Shown here in pieces: positions 17,893 through 26,851 of a stretch of 40,280 nucleotides of DNA. A model generated the notes under the pieces. The model was not told the DNA's origin. It worked only from the letters and a program-made list of their open reading frames with translations, and did no database searches. Origin of the DNA: Selenomonas bovis DSM 23594. GTDB lineage: Bacteria > Bacillota > Negativicutes > Selenomonadales > Selenomonadaceae. The stretch is taken from contig NZ_KB908383.1 of the NCBI RefSeq assembly GCF_000381005.1, positions 55,307 through 95,586 of the forward strand, given 5' to 3'. Numbering within the stretch: position 1 is the first letter of the stretch; each line of letters opens with the position of its first letter. The position numbers and the translations under genes are program-made.

Positions 17893-19776
17893 ATGAACAA
17901 GAAACAGAAACGGAAACTCATCCGCATCATCATCTCGGCGGTGCTCATCGTGCTCATCGGGCAGCTCGAGCTCGCACCGCTGCCGCGCCTCGCCGCGTAT
18001 CTCGTGCCGTACCTCATCGTCGGCTACGACATCCTCTACAAGGCGGGGCATGGCATCGTGCGGCGGCAGCCGCTCGACGAGTGCCTGCTCATGGCGGTCG
18101 CGACGCTCGGCGCGCTCGCGCTCGCGATCTACGAGGACGGCGACTACACGGAGGCCATCGCCGTCATGCTCTTTTACCAGGTGGGCGAGTGGTTCCAGTC
18201 GTATGCCATCGGCAAGAGCCGCCGCGATATCACGGAGCTCATGGATATCCGCCCCGACTACGCACAGGTCGAGCGCGGCGGGAGGCTCGTGCGCGTCGCG
18301 CCGGACGAGGTTGCCGTCGGCACGATCCTCACCGTCGCGCCGGGTGAAAAGGTCCCCATCGACGGCGTCGTCATCGATGGTACGTCGACGCTGAATACCG
18401 TGGCGCTCACGGGCGAGAGCCTGCCGCGCGACGTGGCACCGGGCGACGAGGTCTTGAGCGGCTGCGTCAACCTCAGCGGCGTACTGCACGTCCGCACGAC
18501 GAAGGAATTCGACGAGTCGACGGCGTCGAAGATCCTCGAGCTCGTCGAGGACGCGAGCTCGCGCAAGTCGCGCGCGGAGCAGTTCATCACGCGGTTCGCG
18601 CGCGTCTACACGCCCGCCGTCGTCGGCGCTGCCGCACTGCTTGCCGTCCTGCCGCCGCTCGTGAGCCTCCTCGCGCTCGGCACGGCGCCCGCGTGGGGCA
18701 CGTGGCTCTATCGTGCGCTCACGTTCCTCGTCGTGAGCTGCCCCTGCGCGCTTGTCATCAGCATCCCGCTCTCGTTTTTCGCTGGCATCGGCGGCGCGAG
18801 CCGCGCGGGCGTGCTCGTGAAGGGATCGAACTTCCTCGAGGCGCTCGCTGATATCGATACGGTCGTCTTCGACAAGACGGGCACGCTCACGAAAGGCGTC
18901 TTCGAGGTCACGGCGGTCCACCCCGAGACGATTCCGGAAAAGGAGCTGCTGCACCTCGCCGCGCACGTCGAGCGCTTCTCTACGCATCCCATCGCGGCCT
19001 CCCTGCGCAGCGCCTATCCTGGCGAGGCGGACGGCTGCACCGTGGAGGACGTGGAGGAGATCGCCGGGCAGGGCGTGCGTGCGCGCGTCAACGGCCACAC
19101 GGTCTGCGTCGGCAACGCGAAGCTCATGGACGGTCTCGGCGCCGCCTGGCATCCCTGCGAGAAGACGGGCACGATCGTCCACGTGGCGATGGATGGCGTC
19201 TACATGGGGCACATCGTCGTCTCGGACGTCGTGAAGCCGCACGCCGCCGCGGCCATCGAGGCGCTCCACGCGCAGGGCATCCACCACACGCAGATGTTCA
19301 CGGGCGACAACCGCGCGACGGCGCAGGAAATCGCACAGGAGCTCGGCATCGACGCCTACGAATGCGAGCTCCTGCCCGCGGACAAGGTTGAAAGGCTCGA
19401 GGCCCTCCTCAAGGAACAGCGCGGCGGCGTCGCCTTCGTCGGCGACGGTATCAACGACGCGCCAGTGCTTGCGCGCGCGGACGTCGGCATCGCCATGGGC
19501 GCCATGGGCTCGGACGCCGCGATTGAGGCGGCGGACATCGTGCTCATGGACGACGACCCACTCAAGATCTCCGTCGCGCGGCGCATTGCGCGCAAGACCA
19601 TGCGCATCGTGCGCGAGAACATCGTCTTCTCCATCGGCGTCAAGATCCTCGTGCTCTTCCTCTGCGCTGTCGGCCTCGCGAATATGTGGGCGGCGATCTT
19701 CGCCGACGTCGGCGTCATGGTCCTCGCCGTGCTCAACGCTATGCGAGCGCTCTTCGCGGGCGGCAGAGAGGCGTAA
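17893..19776 (+). CDS. P1B-type heavy-metal ATPase (Zn/Cd/Pb efflux type)
   Basis: Metal-transporting P-type ATPase of 627 aa. It has the actuator-domain TGES (173-176), the membrane metal site CPC (283-285) followed by [19 protein letters not shown], which is typical of the ZntA/CadA group, phosphorylation DKTGT (Asp327) and the hinge [10 protein letters not shown]. It lacks the N-terminal HMA metal-binding domain seen in many relatives. The predicted role is export of Zn2+, Cd2+ or Pb2+ from the cytosol. ATG 17893 is chosen with GGGAG 8 nt upstream; GTG 17884 is a near-equal alternative. The operator-like dyad just upstream supports metal-responsive repression. Confidence 0.9.
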   Translation: MNKKQKRKLIRIIISAVLIVLIGQLELAPLPRLAAYLVPYLIVGYDILYKAGHGIVRRQPLDECLLMAVATLGALALAIYEDGDYTEAIAVMLFYQVGEWFQSYAIGKSRRDITELMDIRPDYAQVERGGRLVRVAPDEVAVGTILTVAPGEKVPIDGVVIDGTSTLNTVALTGESLPRDVAPGDEVLSGCVNLSGVLHVRTTKEFDESTASKILELVEDASSRKSRAEQFITRFARVYTPAVVGAAALLAVLPPLVSLLALGTAPAWGTWLYRALTFLVVSCPCALVISIPLSFFAGIGGASRAGVLVKGSNFLEALADIDTVVFDKTGTLTKGVFEVTAVHPETIPEKELLHLAAHVERFSTHPIAASLRSAYPGEADGCTVEDVEEIAGQGVRARVNGHTVCVGNAKLMDGLGAAWHPCEKTGTIVHVAMDGVYMGHIVVSDVVKPHAAAAIEALHAQGIHHTQMFTGDNRATAQEIAQELGIDAYECELLPADKVERLEALLKEQRGGVAFVGDGINDAPVLARADVGIAMGAMGSDAAIEAADIVLMDDDPLKISVARRIARKTMRIVRENIVFSIGVKILVLFLCAVGLANMWAAIFADVGVMVLAVLNAMRALFAGGREA

Positions 19777-19822
19777 CGACAATGTGCTGAGCGATTGAGG
19801 AACTTACGAAAAAGGCACGTAA

Positions 19823-19913
19823 GAGCGTTTTGCCACTACGTCTCCGGTTTGTCTCCTAGGGAGATACAGCGCATCCGCGTAAATCCGGAGCACCTCATTT
19901 AATCAGCGCTTCC
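19823..19913. repeat. MITE-like element, partial copy
   Basis: Matches the right-hand half of the complete element at 24460-24635, from GAGCGTTTTGCC through TCTCCTAGGGAGATACA to the end AATCAGCGCTTCC. The left terminal part is missing or diverged; GGAAC at 19799 may be its remnant. Confidence 0.8.
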
Positions 19914-19953
19914 TTAACAATGGATGCAGGAACCTATGCCACATCGAGATGTC

Positions 19954-19996
19954 AAAAAGCCAGCACCGAGCAGAAAATGCTTGGTACTGGCTTTTT
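19954..19996. terminator. Bidirectional terminator
   Basis: AAAAAGCCAG (19954-19963) pairs with CTGGCTTTTT (19987-19996), with further inner pairing. It has T-runs on both strands and can end both the metal ATPase transcript and the convergent ABC operon. Confidence 0.85.
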
Positions 19997-20004
19997 GACT
20001 GCGT

Positions 20005-20799
20005 TCAGCTCAGCAGCAGGCTGTCGCTGACGAGCTCGCTGCCGGCGGCCTGCTCGAACATGGCGAGGAGGTCTTTGACCTCGAGGTGTTTTTTCTTTTC
20101 CTCGGGGATGTCGAAGAGGATTTTGCCGCCGTACATCATGATGAGGCGGTTGCCGAATTTGAGGGCGTCGCGCATGTTGTGAGTGATCATGAGCGTCGTG
20201 AGGCGCTGGCGCGCGACGATTTCCCGCGTGAGGGAGAGGACTTTCTCGGCGGTCTTCGGGTCGAGGGCAGCGGTGTGCTCATCTAGGAGCAGGAGTTTCG
20301 GCTCGGCCATCGTGGCCATGAGGAGGGTGAGCGCCTGGCGCTGGCCGCCGGAGAGGAGGCCGACCTTGGACTCAAGCCGATCCTCGAGGCCGAGGCGGAG
20401 CCCTGCGAGGAGCTCGCGGTAGCGGTCGCGGTCCCTGGCGGTCGAGCTCCAGCGGAGTGTCGGACGCTTGCCGCGGCGGGAGGCGATGGCGAGGTTTTCC
20501 TCGATCTGCATGTTCGCCGCGGTGCCCATCATGGGATCCTGGAAGACGCGGCCGATGTATTTCGCGCGGCGGTGTTCCGGCCATTTCGTGATGTCGGTGC
20601 CAGCAATCTCGATCCTGCCCTCGTCGACGGGGTAGGTGCCCGCGACGCAGTTCATGAGCGTCGATTTGCCCGCGCCGTTGCCGCCGATGACGGTGACGAA
20701 GTCGCCGGGCGCGAGATGGAGGCTCACGTCTGAAAGCGCGATTTTCTCGGTGATGGTGTTCGGGTTGAACGTCTTGGAGATTTTCTCAATGCGCAGCAT
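20005..20799 (-). CDS. ABC transporter ATP-binding protein (TrpZ-like)
   Basis: ATPase subunit of 264 aa of a binding-protein-dependent importer. Walker A GGNGAGKS (39-46), signature LSGGQ (149-153) and Walker B LLLLDE (169-174) are intact; the residue after DE is His (DEHTAALD), as in this subgroup. It overlaps the permease stop by 1 nt (TGATG), so the two are translationally coupled. The three-gene set matches the TrpXYZ-type importers with an ABC_sub_bind solute receptor; tryptophan is the best guess but is not proven. Confidence 0.88.
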   Translation of the reverse strand: MLRIEKISKTFNPNTITEKIALSDVSLHLAPGDFVTVIGGNGAGKSTLMNCVAGTYPVDEGRIEIAGTDITKWPEHRRAKYIGRVFQDPMMGTAANMQIEENLAIASRRGKRPTLRWSSTARDRDRYRELLAGLRLGLEDRLESKVGLLSGGQRQALTLLMATMAEPKLLLLDEHTAALDPKTAEKVLSLTREIVARQRLTTLMITHNMRDALKFGNRLIMMYGGKILFDIPEEKKKHLEVKDLLAMFEQAAGSELVSDSLLLS

Positions 20800-21683
20800 C
20801 AGCGAGTCACCCCCTTGCGGAATTTATTCCAGCGTGCCTGCAAAAGCGGCATGGAGAGCGCGAGGGCGACGAGGATGGCTGTGAAGAGCTTGAGGTCGTT
20901 CGGCGGCATGCCCATCTGCAGTACGATGGCGATGACGGCGCGGTAGACGATGGAGCCGAGGATGACGGAGATCAGGCAGTTTCGAAAGCTGCGCGTGCCG
21001 AAGAGTACTTCGCCGATGATGACGGAGGCGAGGCCGATGACGATGGTGCCGACGCCCATGCCGACGTCCGCGAAGCCGTTGCTCTGCGCGACGAGGGCGC
21101 CGGACATGGCGACGAGGGCGTTCGAGAGCAGGAGGCCGAGCACGACCATGACGTCGGTGTCGATGCCGTTCGCGCGGATCATGTGCGGGTTGCAGCCCGT
21201 CGCGCGGATGGCGGCGCCGAGCTCCGTGCCGAAGAACCAGTAGTTCAGCACGGCGACGATGAGCACGATGGCGAGGCCGATGGCGAGGACGGTGAGTCCC
21301 ATGTCGAGCCCCGGCACTTTCACGATGGAAAAAATCGTATCCTGCGAGAGCAGCGGCAGATTGGCCTTGCCCATGATGCGCAGATTGACGGAGTAGAGCG
21401 CGATCATCGTGAGGATGCCCGCGAGCAGAGCGGGAATCTTGAGCTTCGTGCAGAGGAAGCCCGTGACGACGCCGGCGAGCGCGCCCGCGATGCAGGCGAC
21501 GAGGATGGCGGTGACGGGATGGGCGCCTGAGGTCAGGAGCTTCGCCGCGACGGCGGCGCCGAGCGGGAAGCTGCCCTCGACGGTGAGGTCCGCGATGTCG
21601 AGCACGCGGAACGTGATGTAGACGCCGATGGCGAGGAGGGCCCAGAGGAGCCCCTGCGATACGGTGGAAATGACGAGATCCAT
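20799..21683 (-). CDS. ABC transporter permease (TrpY-like)
   Basis: Membrane subunit of 294 aa of the BPD_transp_2 type, with about eight to nine hydrophobic segments. The N-terminus has the family-typical GVYITFRVLDIADLTVEGSF (21-40). It lies 13 nt after the lipoprotein gene and overlaps the ATPase gene. It forms the channel for the ligand delivered by the lipoprotein receptor. Confidence 0.87.
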   Translation of the reverse strand: MDLVISTVSQGLLWALLAIGVYITFRVLDIADLTVEGSFPLGAAVAAKLLTSGAHPVTAILVACIAGALAGVVTGFLCTKLKIPALLAGILTMIALYSVNLRIMGKANLPLLSQDTIFSIVKVPGLDMGLTVLAIGLAIVLIVAVLNYWFFGTELGAAIRATGCNPHMIRANGIDTDVMVVLGLLLSNALVAMSGALVAQSNGFADVGMGVGTIVIGLASVIIGEVLFGTRSFRNCLISVILGSIVYRAVIAIVLQMGMPPNDLKLFTAILVALALSMPLLQARWNKFRKGVTR

Positions 21684-21696
21684 AGAGATGACTCCT

Positions 21697-22710
21697 TTAT
21701 TCTACGAGATCCGCGTCTTTGAGCACGTCCTCGGGGATCGTGATGCCGAGGCGGGCCGCGTCGGCTTTGTTGATTGTGATCTTGAGATCCTTTGCGAGCT
21801 CGATGCTCATGTCAGCCGGCTTGCTCTTGCCCTCGAGGATGTCGGCGGCCATGTGGCCCGTCTGGACGCCGAGCTTGTAGTAGTCGATGCCGTAGGTCGC
21901 GAGGCCGCCGGCCTTGACCATGTTCGGCTCGCCGCAGATGATGGGGAGCTTCGCCGCGTCCGTGATGGCGACGAGCGTCGGCATGGCGGAGGCGATGACA
22001 TTGTCGGTCGGCTCATAGAAGGCGTCGACGGAGCCGACGAGGCTCTGCGCGGCCTGCTGGATGTCGTTGACCGTGGAGATCGTGGCGACTTTGACGGTGA
22101 GGCCCTTGGACTCCGCGTATTCCTGCATCGCCTTGACCTGCACCTCGGAGTTGACCTCGCTCGAGCAGTAGATGACGCCGATGGTCTTGGCCTCCGGCTT
22201 GATCTTCATGAGGAGGTCGATCTGCTCCTTGATGGGGTTCATGTCGCTCGTGCCCGTGACGTTGCCGCCCGGCTTTTCATTGGAGGCCGCGAGCTTCGCG
22301 CCGACATAGTCTGTGATGGCCGTGCCGACGATGGGGATCTCCTTCGTTGCGTTCGCGACCGTCTGCGCCGCCGGCGTCGCGATGGCGCAGATGAGATCCA
22401 TCTTGCCGGAGACGAAGCGCTGGGCGATGTTCTGGAGGTTCGACTGGTCGGCCTGCGCGTTCTGCTTGTCGAATGTGACGTTCTTGCCCTCCTCGAAGCC
22501 GCGTTCCTTGAGGCCATCGACGAAGCCCTTGTTCGCCGCGTCGAGGGCGTTGTGCTCGACGAGCTGGACGATGCCGACCTTGTACGTCTTGCCGCCGGAG
22601 CTCGCGCTCTCCTGCGAGCCGCCGCAGCCGGCGAAGACGCCTGCCGCGAGGAGCGTGGCCGCGCCGAGCGAGAGGAGCTTCATTTTCTTTGAGATGCTGG
22701 AAAGTTTCAT
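21697..22710 (-). CDS. ABC transporter substrate-binding lipoprotein (TrpX-like)
   Basis: Solute receptor of 337 aa of the ABC_sub_bind family (periplasmic-binding type I fold). The signal peptide carries a lipobox FAGC with Cys29 as the lipidated residue, so it should be membrane-anchored outside the cytoplasm. The mature start is KVGIVQLVEHNALDAANKGF, typical of the family. ATG 22710 has AAAGGTGGG upstream; the frame extends to 22770 without further support. As first gene of the - strand operon it sets receptor specificity; the aromatic amino acid assignment comes from family resemblance and from the divergent NSS neighbour. Confidence 0.88.
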   Translation of the reverse strand: MKLSSISKKMKLLSLGAATLLAAGVFAGCGGSQESASSGGKTYKVGIVQLVEHNALDAANKGFVDGLKERGFEEGKNVTFDKQNAQADQSNLQNIAQRFVSGKMDLICAIATPAAQTVANATKEIPIVGTAITDYVGAKLAASNEKPGGNVTGTSDMNPIKEQIDLLMKIKPEAKTIGVIYCSSEVNSEVQVKAMQEYAESKGLTVKVATISTVNDIQQAAQSLVGSVDAFYEPTDNVIASAMPTLVAITDAAKLPIICGEPNMVKAGGLATYGIDYYKLGVQTGHMAADILEGKSKPADMSIELAKDLKITINKADAARLGITIPEDVLKDADLVE

Positions 22711-22736
22711 AGAGAACCCACCTTTGTTTTGATTTG

Positions 22737-22774
22737 TTTGTAGTACACTCGTACAAATAGACATTCCCATTATA
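22737..22774 (-). promoter_or_regulatory. Promoter and palindromic operator of the ABC operon
   Basis: On the minus strand a perfect TATAAT (22769-22774) is followed at about +5 by the dyad TTTGTA-n9-TACAAA (22737-22757), which contains inner GTAC half-sites. The -35 is weak. The position suits a repressor. GTAC-type half-sites recall TrpR operators, but this is only a resemblance. Confidence 0.5.
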
Positions 22775-22844
22775 CAATGTTACAGGAATAAAATCCAGGA
22801 TTGTTTTCCTTGAAAAGACAGTATTTGCAGTCCGGCGCCGGTAC

Positions 22845-22873
22845 TTTTCTTGCGCGCGCTTCGATGGTATAAT
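22845..22873 (+). promoter_or_regulatory. Extended -10 promoter of the NSS gene
   Basis: TGGTATAAT (22865-22873) is an extended -10; TTTTCT lies 17 nt upstream. It implies a leader of about 160 nt. Confidence 0.6.
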
Positions 22874-22879
22874 AATTCC

Positions 22880-23010
22880 GTCGTCCGCGAGGCGGCGGGA
22901 ACCGTGGCCAGCGTCGCGGCGGTGTCGCCGATCCGGCAGGGGCGCTCTGCGGCGCAGAGGCTGATTGCCCGCAGACGGCGCAGGGCGTCCGCCGGGCGGA
23001 CGTTTGTACG
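22880..23010 (+). other. Structured GC-rich leader of the NSS gene
   Basis: Several hairpins are visible, including CTCTGC-GGC-GCAGAG and CGTCCGC-CGG-GCGGACG (22986-23002) followed by TTTGT. No known riboswitch class is recognised. Confidence 0.35.
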
Positions 23011-23039
23011 CGTCAATTATCTTTAAATGAGGTGTTGTT

Positions 23040-24413
23040 TTGGAACGTGGAAATTTCTCAACGCGGCTGGGCTTCATCCTGGTCTCGGCCGGCTGTGCCA
23101 TCGGGCTCGGCAATGTCTGGCGCTTCCCGTATATCACAGGGATGTACGGCGGGGCGTCGTTCGTGCTCATCTATCTTGTCTTCCTCGCAATCCTCGGGCT
23201 GCCCATCATGGTGGCGGAGTTCGCCGTGGGACGCGCGAGCGTGCGCAGCGCGGCGATGTCGTTCGATGTGCTCGAGCCTGCGGGGACGAAATGGCATCTC
23301 TATAAATACGGCGCGATCGCGGGCAATCTCTTGCTCATGATGTTCTACACGACGATCTCCGGCTGGATGCTTTACTACATTTATCTGATGGTGAGCGGGA
23401 AGTTCGAGGGGCTCGGCGCCGCGGGCGTGGGGCAGGTGTTCGGCGCGCTGCTTGCGGATCCCTTGACGATGGCGGGCTATATGGCGCTCACGGTCGCGCT
23501 CTGCGGCGGCGTCTGTTATCTCGGCGTGCAGGCGGGCGTCGAGCGCATCACGAAGCTCATGATGACCTGCCTGCTCGCGCTCATGGTGGTCCTCGCGGTC
23601 AATTCCGTGCTGCTGCCGGGCAGCGAGGCGGGGCTTTCCTACTATCTCATGCCGGATTTCGGCAAGATCGAGGAGTACGGTCTGCGCGAGGTCATCTTCG
23701 CGGCGATGGGGCAGGCCTTTTTCACGCTGTCGCTCGGCATAGGCGCGCTCGCGGTGTTCGGCAGCTATATCGGCAAGGCGAAGCGGCTGACGGGCGAGGC
23801 CATCTGGGTCATCGTGCTCGATACGTTCGTCGCCATCATGGCGGGGCTCATCATCTTCCCCGCGTGCTTCGCCTATGGCGTGAGTCCGTCGAGCGGGCCG
23901 AACCTGCTCTTCGTCACGCTGCCGAATGTGTTCAACCACATGGCGTTCGGGCGTCTCTGGGGCACGCTGTTCTTCCTCTTCATGGCGTTTGCCTCCATGT
24001 CGACGATCATCGCGGTCTTTGAGAATCTCATCGTCTGCTTCTTCGAGCTGCTGCACGTCGACCGCCGCAAGATCATCCGCGCGGGCATCCCCGTGATGAT
24101 CTTGCTCTCGCTGCCCTGCGTGCTCGGCTTCAATGTTTGGAGCGGCTTTACGCCGTTCGGCCCCGGCACGGGGGTGCTCGACCTCGAGGACTTCTTCGTG
24201 AGCTACAACCTCTTGCCGCTCGGCAGCCTCGTCTATCTCGCGTTCTGCACGAGCCGTTACGGCTGGGGCTGGAAGAATTTCCTGCGGGAGGCGGACACGG
24301 GGCGCGGCGTCGCGTTCCCGCAGTGGATCCGCTGCTACGTCACCTATATCCTGCCGCTCATTGTGCTGGTGATTTTCCTCAACGGGTATTACGCGCTGTT
24401 TTTCAGCAAATGA
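23040..24413 (+). CDS. Neurotransmitter:sodium symporter (NSS/SLC6) family transporter
   Basis: Sodium-coupled amino-acid transporter of 457 aa. The N-terminal signature GLGNVWRFPY (TM1, Na+/substrate site) is followed by 11-12 hydrophobic segments. Bacterial relatives include LeuT, MhsT, TnaT and Tyt1, which carry hydrophobic or aromatic amino acids. The start is TTG 23040, with GAGGTG 5 nt upstream and no ATG available before the conserved N-terminus. It is divergent from the TrpXYZ-like importer, suggesting a locus for amino-acid uptake. The substrate is not determined. Confidence 0.88.
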   Translation: MERGNFSTRLGFILVSAGCAIGLGNVWRFPYITGMYGGASFVLIYLVFLAILGLPIMVAEFAVGRASVRSAAMSFDVLEPAGTKWHLYKYGAIAGNLLLMMFYTTISGWMLYYIYLMVSGKFEGLGAAGVGQVFGALLADPLTMAGYMALTVALCGGVCYLGVQAGVERITKLMMTCLLALMVVLAVNSVLLPGSEAGLSYYLMPDFGKIEEYGLREVIFAAMGQAFFTLSLGIGALAVFGSYIGKAKRLTGEAIWVIVLDTFVAIMAGLIIFPACFAYGVSPSSGPNLLFVTLPNVFNHMAFGRLWGTLFFLFMAFASMSTIIAVFENLIVCFFELLHVDRRKIIRAGIPVMILLSLPCVLGFNVWSGFTPFGPGTGVLDLEDFFVSYNLLPLGSLVYLAFCTSRYGWGWKNFLREADTGRGVAFPQWIRCYVTYILPLIVLVIFLNGYYALFFSK

Positions 24414-24459
24414 GGCGCGCCGCGGCGACGTCGGCGATTTCCCAGCATAGGCAATGATA

Positions 24460-24635
24460 GGAATCACTGATTAATTCGGCACTCCGCCTTCACACGTCTG
24501 CGCTGTCCTTCCGCCCTCGACAATCCTCAGCACAAAACGCGATGGAGCGTTTTGCCGCTACGCCTCCGGTTTGTCTCCTAGGGAGATACAACGTATCCGC
24601 GTAAATCCGGAGCACCTCATTTAATCAGCGTTTCC
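24460..24635. repeat. MITE-like element, complete copy (176 bp)
   Basis: Terminal inverted repeats GGAATCACTGATTAA (left) and TTAATCAGCGTTTCC (right) match as GGAAnCnCTGATTAA. It is flanked on both sides by TA, as expected for IS630/mariner-type target duplication. It has no coding capacity. A full inverted copy is at 36320-36496 and a partial one at 19823-19913. Confidence 0.85.
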
Positions 24636-24651
24636 TATAGAAAAAACAAAA

Positions 24652-24680
24652 TTGACTTCTTTTGACGTTTACGCTACAAT
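24652..24680 (+). promoter_or_regulatory. glmS promoter
   Basis: TTGACT (24652-24657), a 17-nt spacer and TACAAT (24675-24680), beginning 16 nt after the end of the MITE-like element. Confidence 0.8.
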
Positions 24681-24758
24681 ACATTTGCGCTAGCGTGTGG
24701 TTTTACGCGCTGGCGCCGATCATCACAGCAGGTGTTTCTTACCGAAAAGAGAAATCTT

Positions 24759-24930
24759 AGCGCTGGCTCTGCCCATCGTGCGTGGGCAGAGGACGAGGAG
24801 AAGGTTGTCGAGACGTCAGCGGATGCCTTCCGGAGTTGCCGCTCCGAGAGTGTGCCGGGAAAGCAGGGGAGCGATCTCCTGGACAAAGCGGTACATGCGG
24901 CAGACACCTGCAAGTGGTACCCGGGCAGAC
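24759..24930 (+). ncRNA. glmS self-cleaving ribozyme/riboswitch
   Basis: The conserved core is present: cleavage site A24759/G24760 in AGCGCTGG, the P2 hairpin GCCCATCG.../GGGCAGAG, GACGAGGAGAAGGTTGTCGA, and the pseudoknot block GTCAGCGGATGCCTTCC, then P3/P4 ending near GGCAGACACC. It aligns with the Bacillus glmS element block by block. Glucosamine-6-phosphate acts as cofactor; cleavage destabilises the mRNA and gives feedback control of GlmS. The exact 3' end is approximate. Confidence 0.92.
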
Positions 24931-24958
24931 TGTCCGGGACAGACTGGAGGTATCTTTT

Positions 24959-26788
24959 ATGTGTGGAATCGTTGGTTATGTCGGAGACCGTCAGGCGGCG
25001 GAATTCCTGCTCGAGGGGCTCTCGAAGCTGGAGTACCGCGGCTACGACTCGGCGGGCATCGCGGTCTATGACGGCGAGAACATCCGCGTGGAGAAGTGCG
25101 TGGGCCGTCTCGCGGCGCTGCGCGAGAAGATCAAGGACAATGTGCCGCAGGGCACCGTCGGCATCGGTCATACGCGCTGGGCGACGCACGGTCGCCCGTC
25201 CGATGTGAACGCGCACCCGCATACGGACTGCTCCGGTGATTTCGTCGTCGTGCACAACGGCATCATCGAGAACTACCTCGCGCTCAAGGAGGCGCTCATC
25301 GAGAAGGGCCATGTGTTCAAGTCGGAGACGGATACCGAGGTGGTCGCGCACCTGCTCGAGGAGGTCTATAACGGCGACTTCGAGGAGAGCGTGCGCGAGG
25401 TGCTGCGCCGCATCGAGGGCTCGTATTCCCTCGTGTTCATGTGCCGCCAGCATCCGGACCGCCTGATCTGCACGAAGCAGGACAACCCGCTCGTCATCGG
25501 GCTCGGGGACGGGGAGAACTTCATCGCCTCCGATATCCCTGCCATCATCAACAGGACGCGCCGCACGTACATCCTCAACGACGGCGAGATGGCGGTCGTC
25601 AAGAAGGACGCCATCGAGATCACGAACCGCAAGGGCGAGCTCGTGACGAAGAAGGTCTTTGAGGTCAACTGGAACGCTGAGGCGGCGGAGAAGGGCGGCT
25701 TCGAGCACTTCATGCTTAAGGAGATCCACGAGCAGCCGAAGGCGGTGCGCGACACGATGAGCCAGCGCATCGCGAAGGACGGCAAGCGCATCGTGATGAG
25801 CGAGCTCAAGTGGAACGCGGATTTCCTCAATAATTTCAACAAGGTCTATATCGTCGCCTGCGGCACGGCGTACCACGCGGGGCTCGTCGGCAAGTTCTAC
25901 ATCGAGAAGCTCGCGCGCATCCCCGTCGAGGTAGATGTCGCGTCGGAGTTCCGCTACCGCGACCCGATCGTCGATGAGAACACGCTGCTCATCGTCGTCT
26001 CGCAGTCGGGCGAGACGAGCGACACGCTCGCCGCGCTCAAGGAATCGAAGCGCCGCGGTGCGCAGACGCTCGCGCTCACGAATGTCGTCGGCTCGTCGAT
26101 CGCGCGCGAAGCGGATCAGGTGCTCTACACCTGGGCCGGCCCCGAGATCGCCGTCGCCTCGACGAAGGCGTACACGACGCAGCTCATCCTCTTCTTCATG
26201 CTCGCGCTCTACATGGCGGAGATCAAGGGAACGCTGCCGGATGATGAGATTGCGCATTTCGTCAGCATGCTGCAGCAGGTGCCCGCGCAGATCAGCGAGA
26301 CACTCTCCGATGTCGAGCCGATCAAGACGTTCGCGAAGCAGTACGGCTTCAATGAGGATGTGTTCTACATCGGCCGCTCGCTCGACTATGACGTCGCGCT
26401 CGAGGGCGCGCTGAAGCTCAAGGAGATCTCCTATATCCACGCCGAGGCGTATGCAGCGGGCGAGCTCAAGCACGGTACGCTCGCGCTCATCGTCGAGGGC
26501 GTGCCGGTCATCGCGCTTGCGACGCAGAAGAGCGTCTACGAGAAGACGCTCTCGAACATCAAGGAGGTCAAGGCGCGCGACGCCGTCGTCATCGGCATCG
26601 CGGCCGCGGGCGACGAGGAGCTCGAGAAGTACGTCGACCACGTGATCCGCGTGCCGGAGACGGATGAGCTGCTCATCCCGATCCTCACGGTCGTGCCGCT
26701 GCAGCTGCTCGCGTACTACGCGGCGATCACGCGCGGCTGTGACGTGGACAAGCCGCGCAACCTCGCGAAGTCGGTCACGGTCGAGTAA
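24959..26788 (+). CDS. glmS: Glutamine--fructose-6-phosphate aminotransferase
   Basis: Makes glucosamine-6-phosphate from fructose-6-phosphate and glutamine, the first step to UDP-GlcNAc for peptidoglycan and lipopolysaccharide. It has 609 aa, the same as the E. coli enzyme. The N-terminal nucleophile Cys2 (MCGIVGYVG) opens the class-II glutaminase domain, and GHTRWATHG is intact. Two SIS sugar-isomerase domains follow, and the C-terminus reads PRNLAKSVTVE. GGAGG sits 9 nt before ATG 24959. The upstream ribozyme in the same transcript confirms the identity. Confidence 0.97.
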   Translation: MCGIVGYVGDRQAAEFLLEGLSKLEYRGYDSAGIAVYDGENIRVEKCVGRLAALREKIKDNVPQGTVGIGHTRWATHGRPSDVNAHPHTDCSGDFVVVHNGIIENYLALKEALIEKGHVFKSETDTEVVAHLLEEVYNGDFEESVREVLRRIEGSYSLVFMCRQHPDRLICTKQDNPLVIGLGDGENFIASDIPAIINRTRRTYILNDGEMAVVKKDAIEITNRKGELVTKKVFEVNWNAEAAEKGGFEHFMLKEIHEQPKAVRDTMSQRIAKDGKRIVMSELKWNADFLNNFNKVYIVACGTAYHAGLVGKFYIEKLARIPVEVDVASEFRYRDPIVDENTLLIVVSQSGETSDTLAALKESKRRGAQTLALTNVVGSSIAREADQVLYTWAGPEIAVASTKAYTTQLILFFMLALYMAEIKGTLPDDEIAHFVSMLQQVPAQISETLSDVEPIKTFAKQYGFNEDVFYIGRSLDYDVALEGALKLKEISYIHAEAYAAGELKHGTLALIVEGVPVIALATQKSVYEKTLSNIKEVKARDAVVIGIAAAGDEELEKYVDHVIRVPETDELLIPILTVVPLQLLAYYAAITRGCDVDKPRNLAKSVTVE

Positions 26789-26806
26789 AAATCCCTTTGT
26801 GTTTTC

Positions 26807-26835
26807 ATCCCGCCACAGGCATGTGGCGGGATTTT
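26807..26835 (+). terminator. Terminator of glmS
   Basis: Perfect 11-bp stem ATCCCGCCACA/TGTGGCGGGAT with GGCA loop, then TTTTG. Confidence 0.85.
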
Positions 26836-26851
26836 GTCGAAAGGAGACGTT

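Noticed and set aside
17863-19782. Minus-strand open frame opposite the metal ATPase
   Set aside because: Shadow of a well-supported P-type ATPase; composition is not protein-like.
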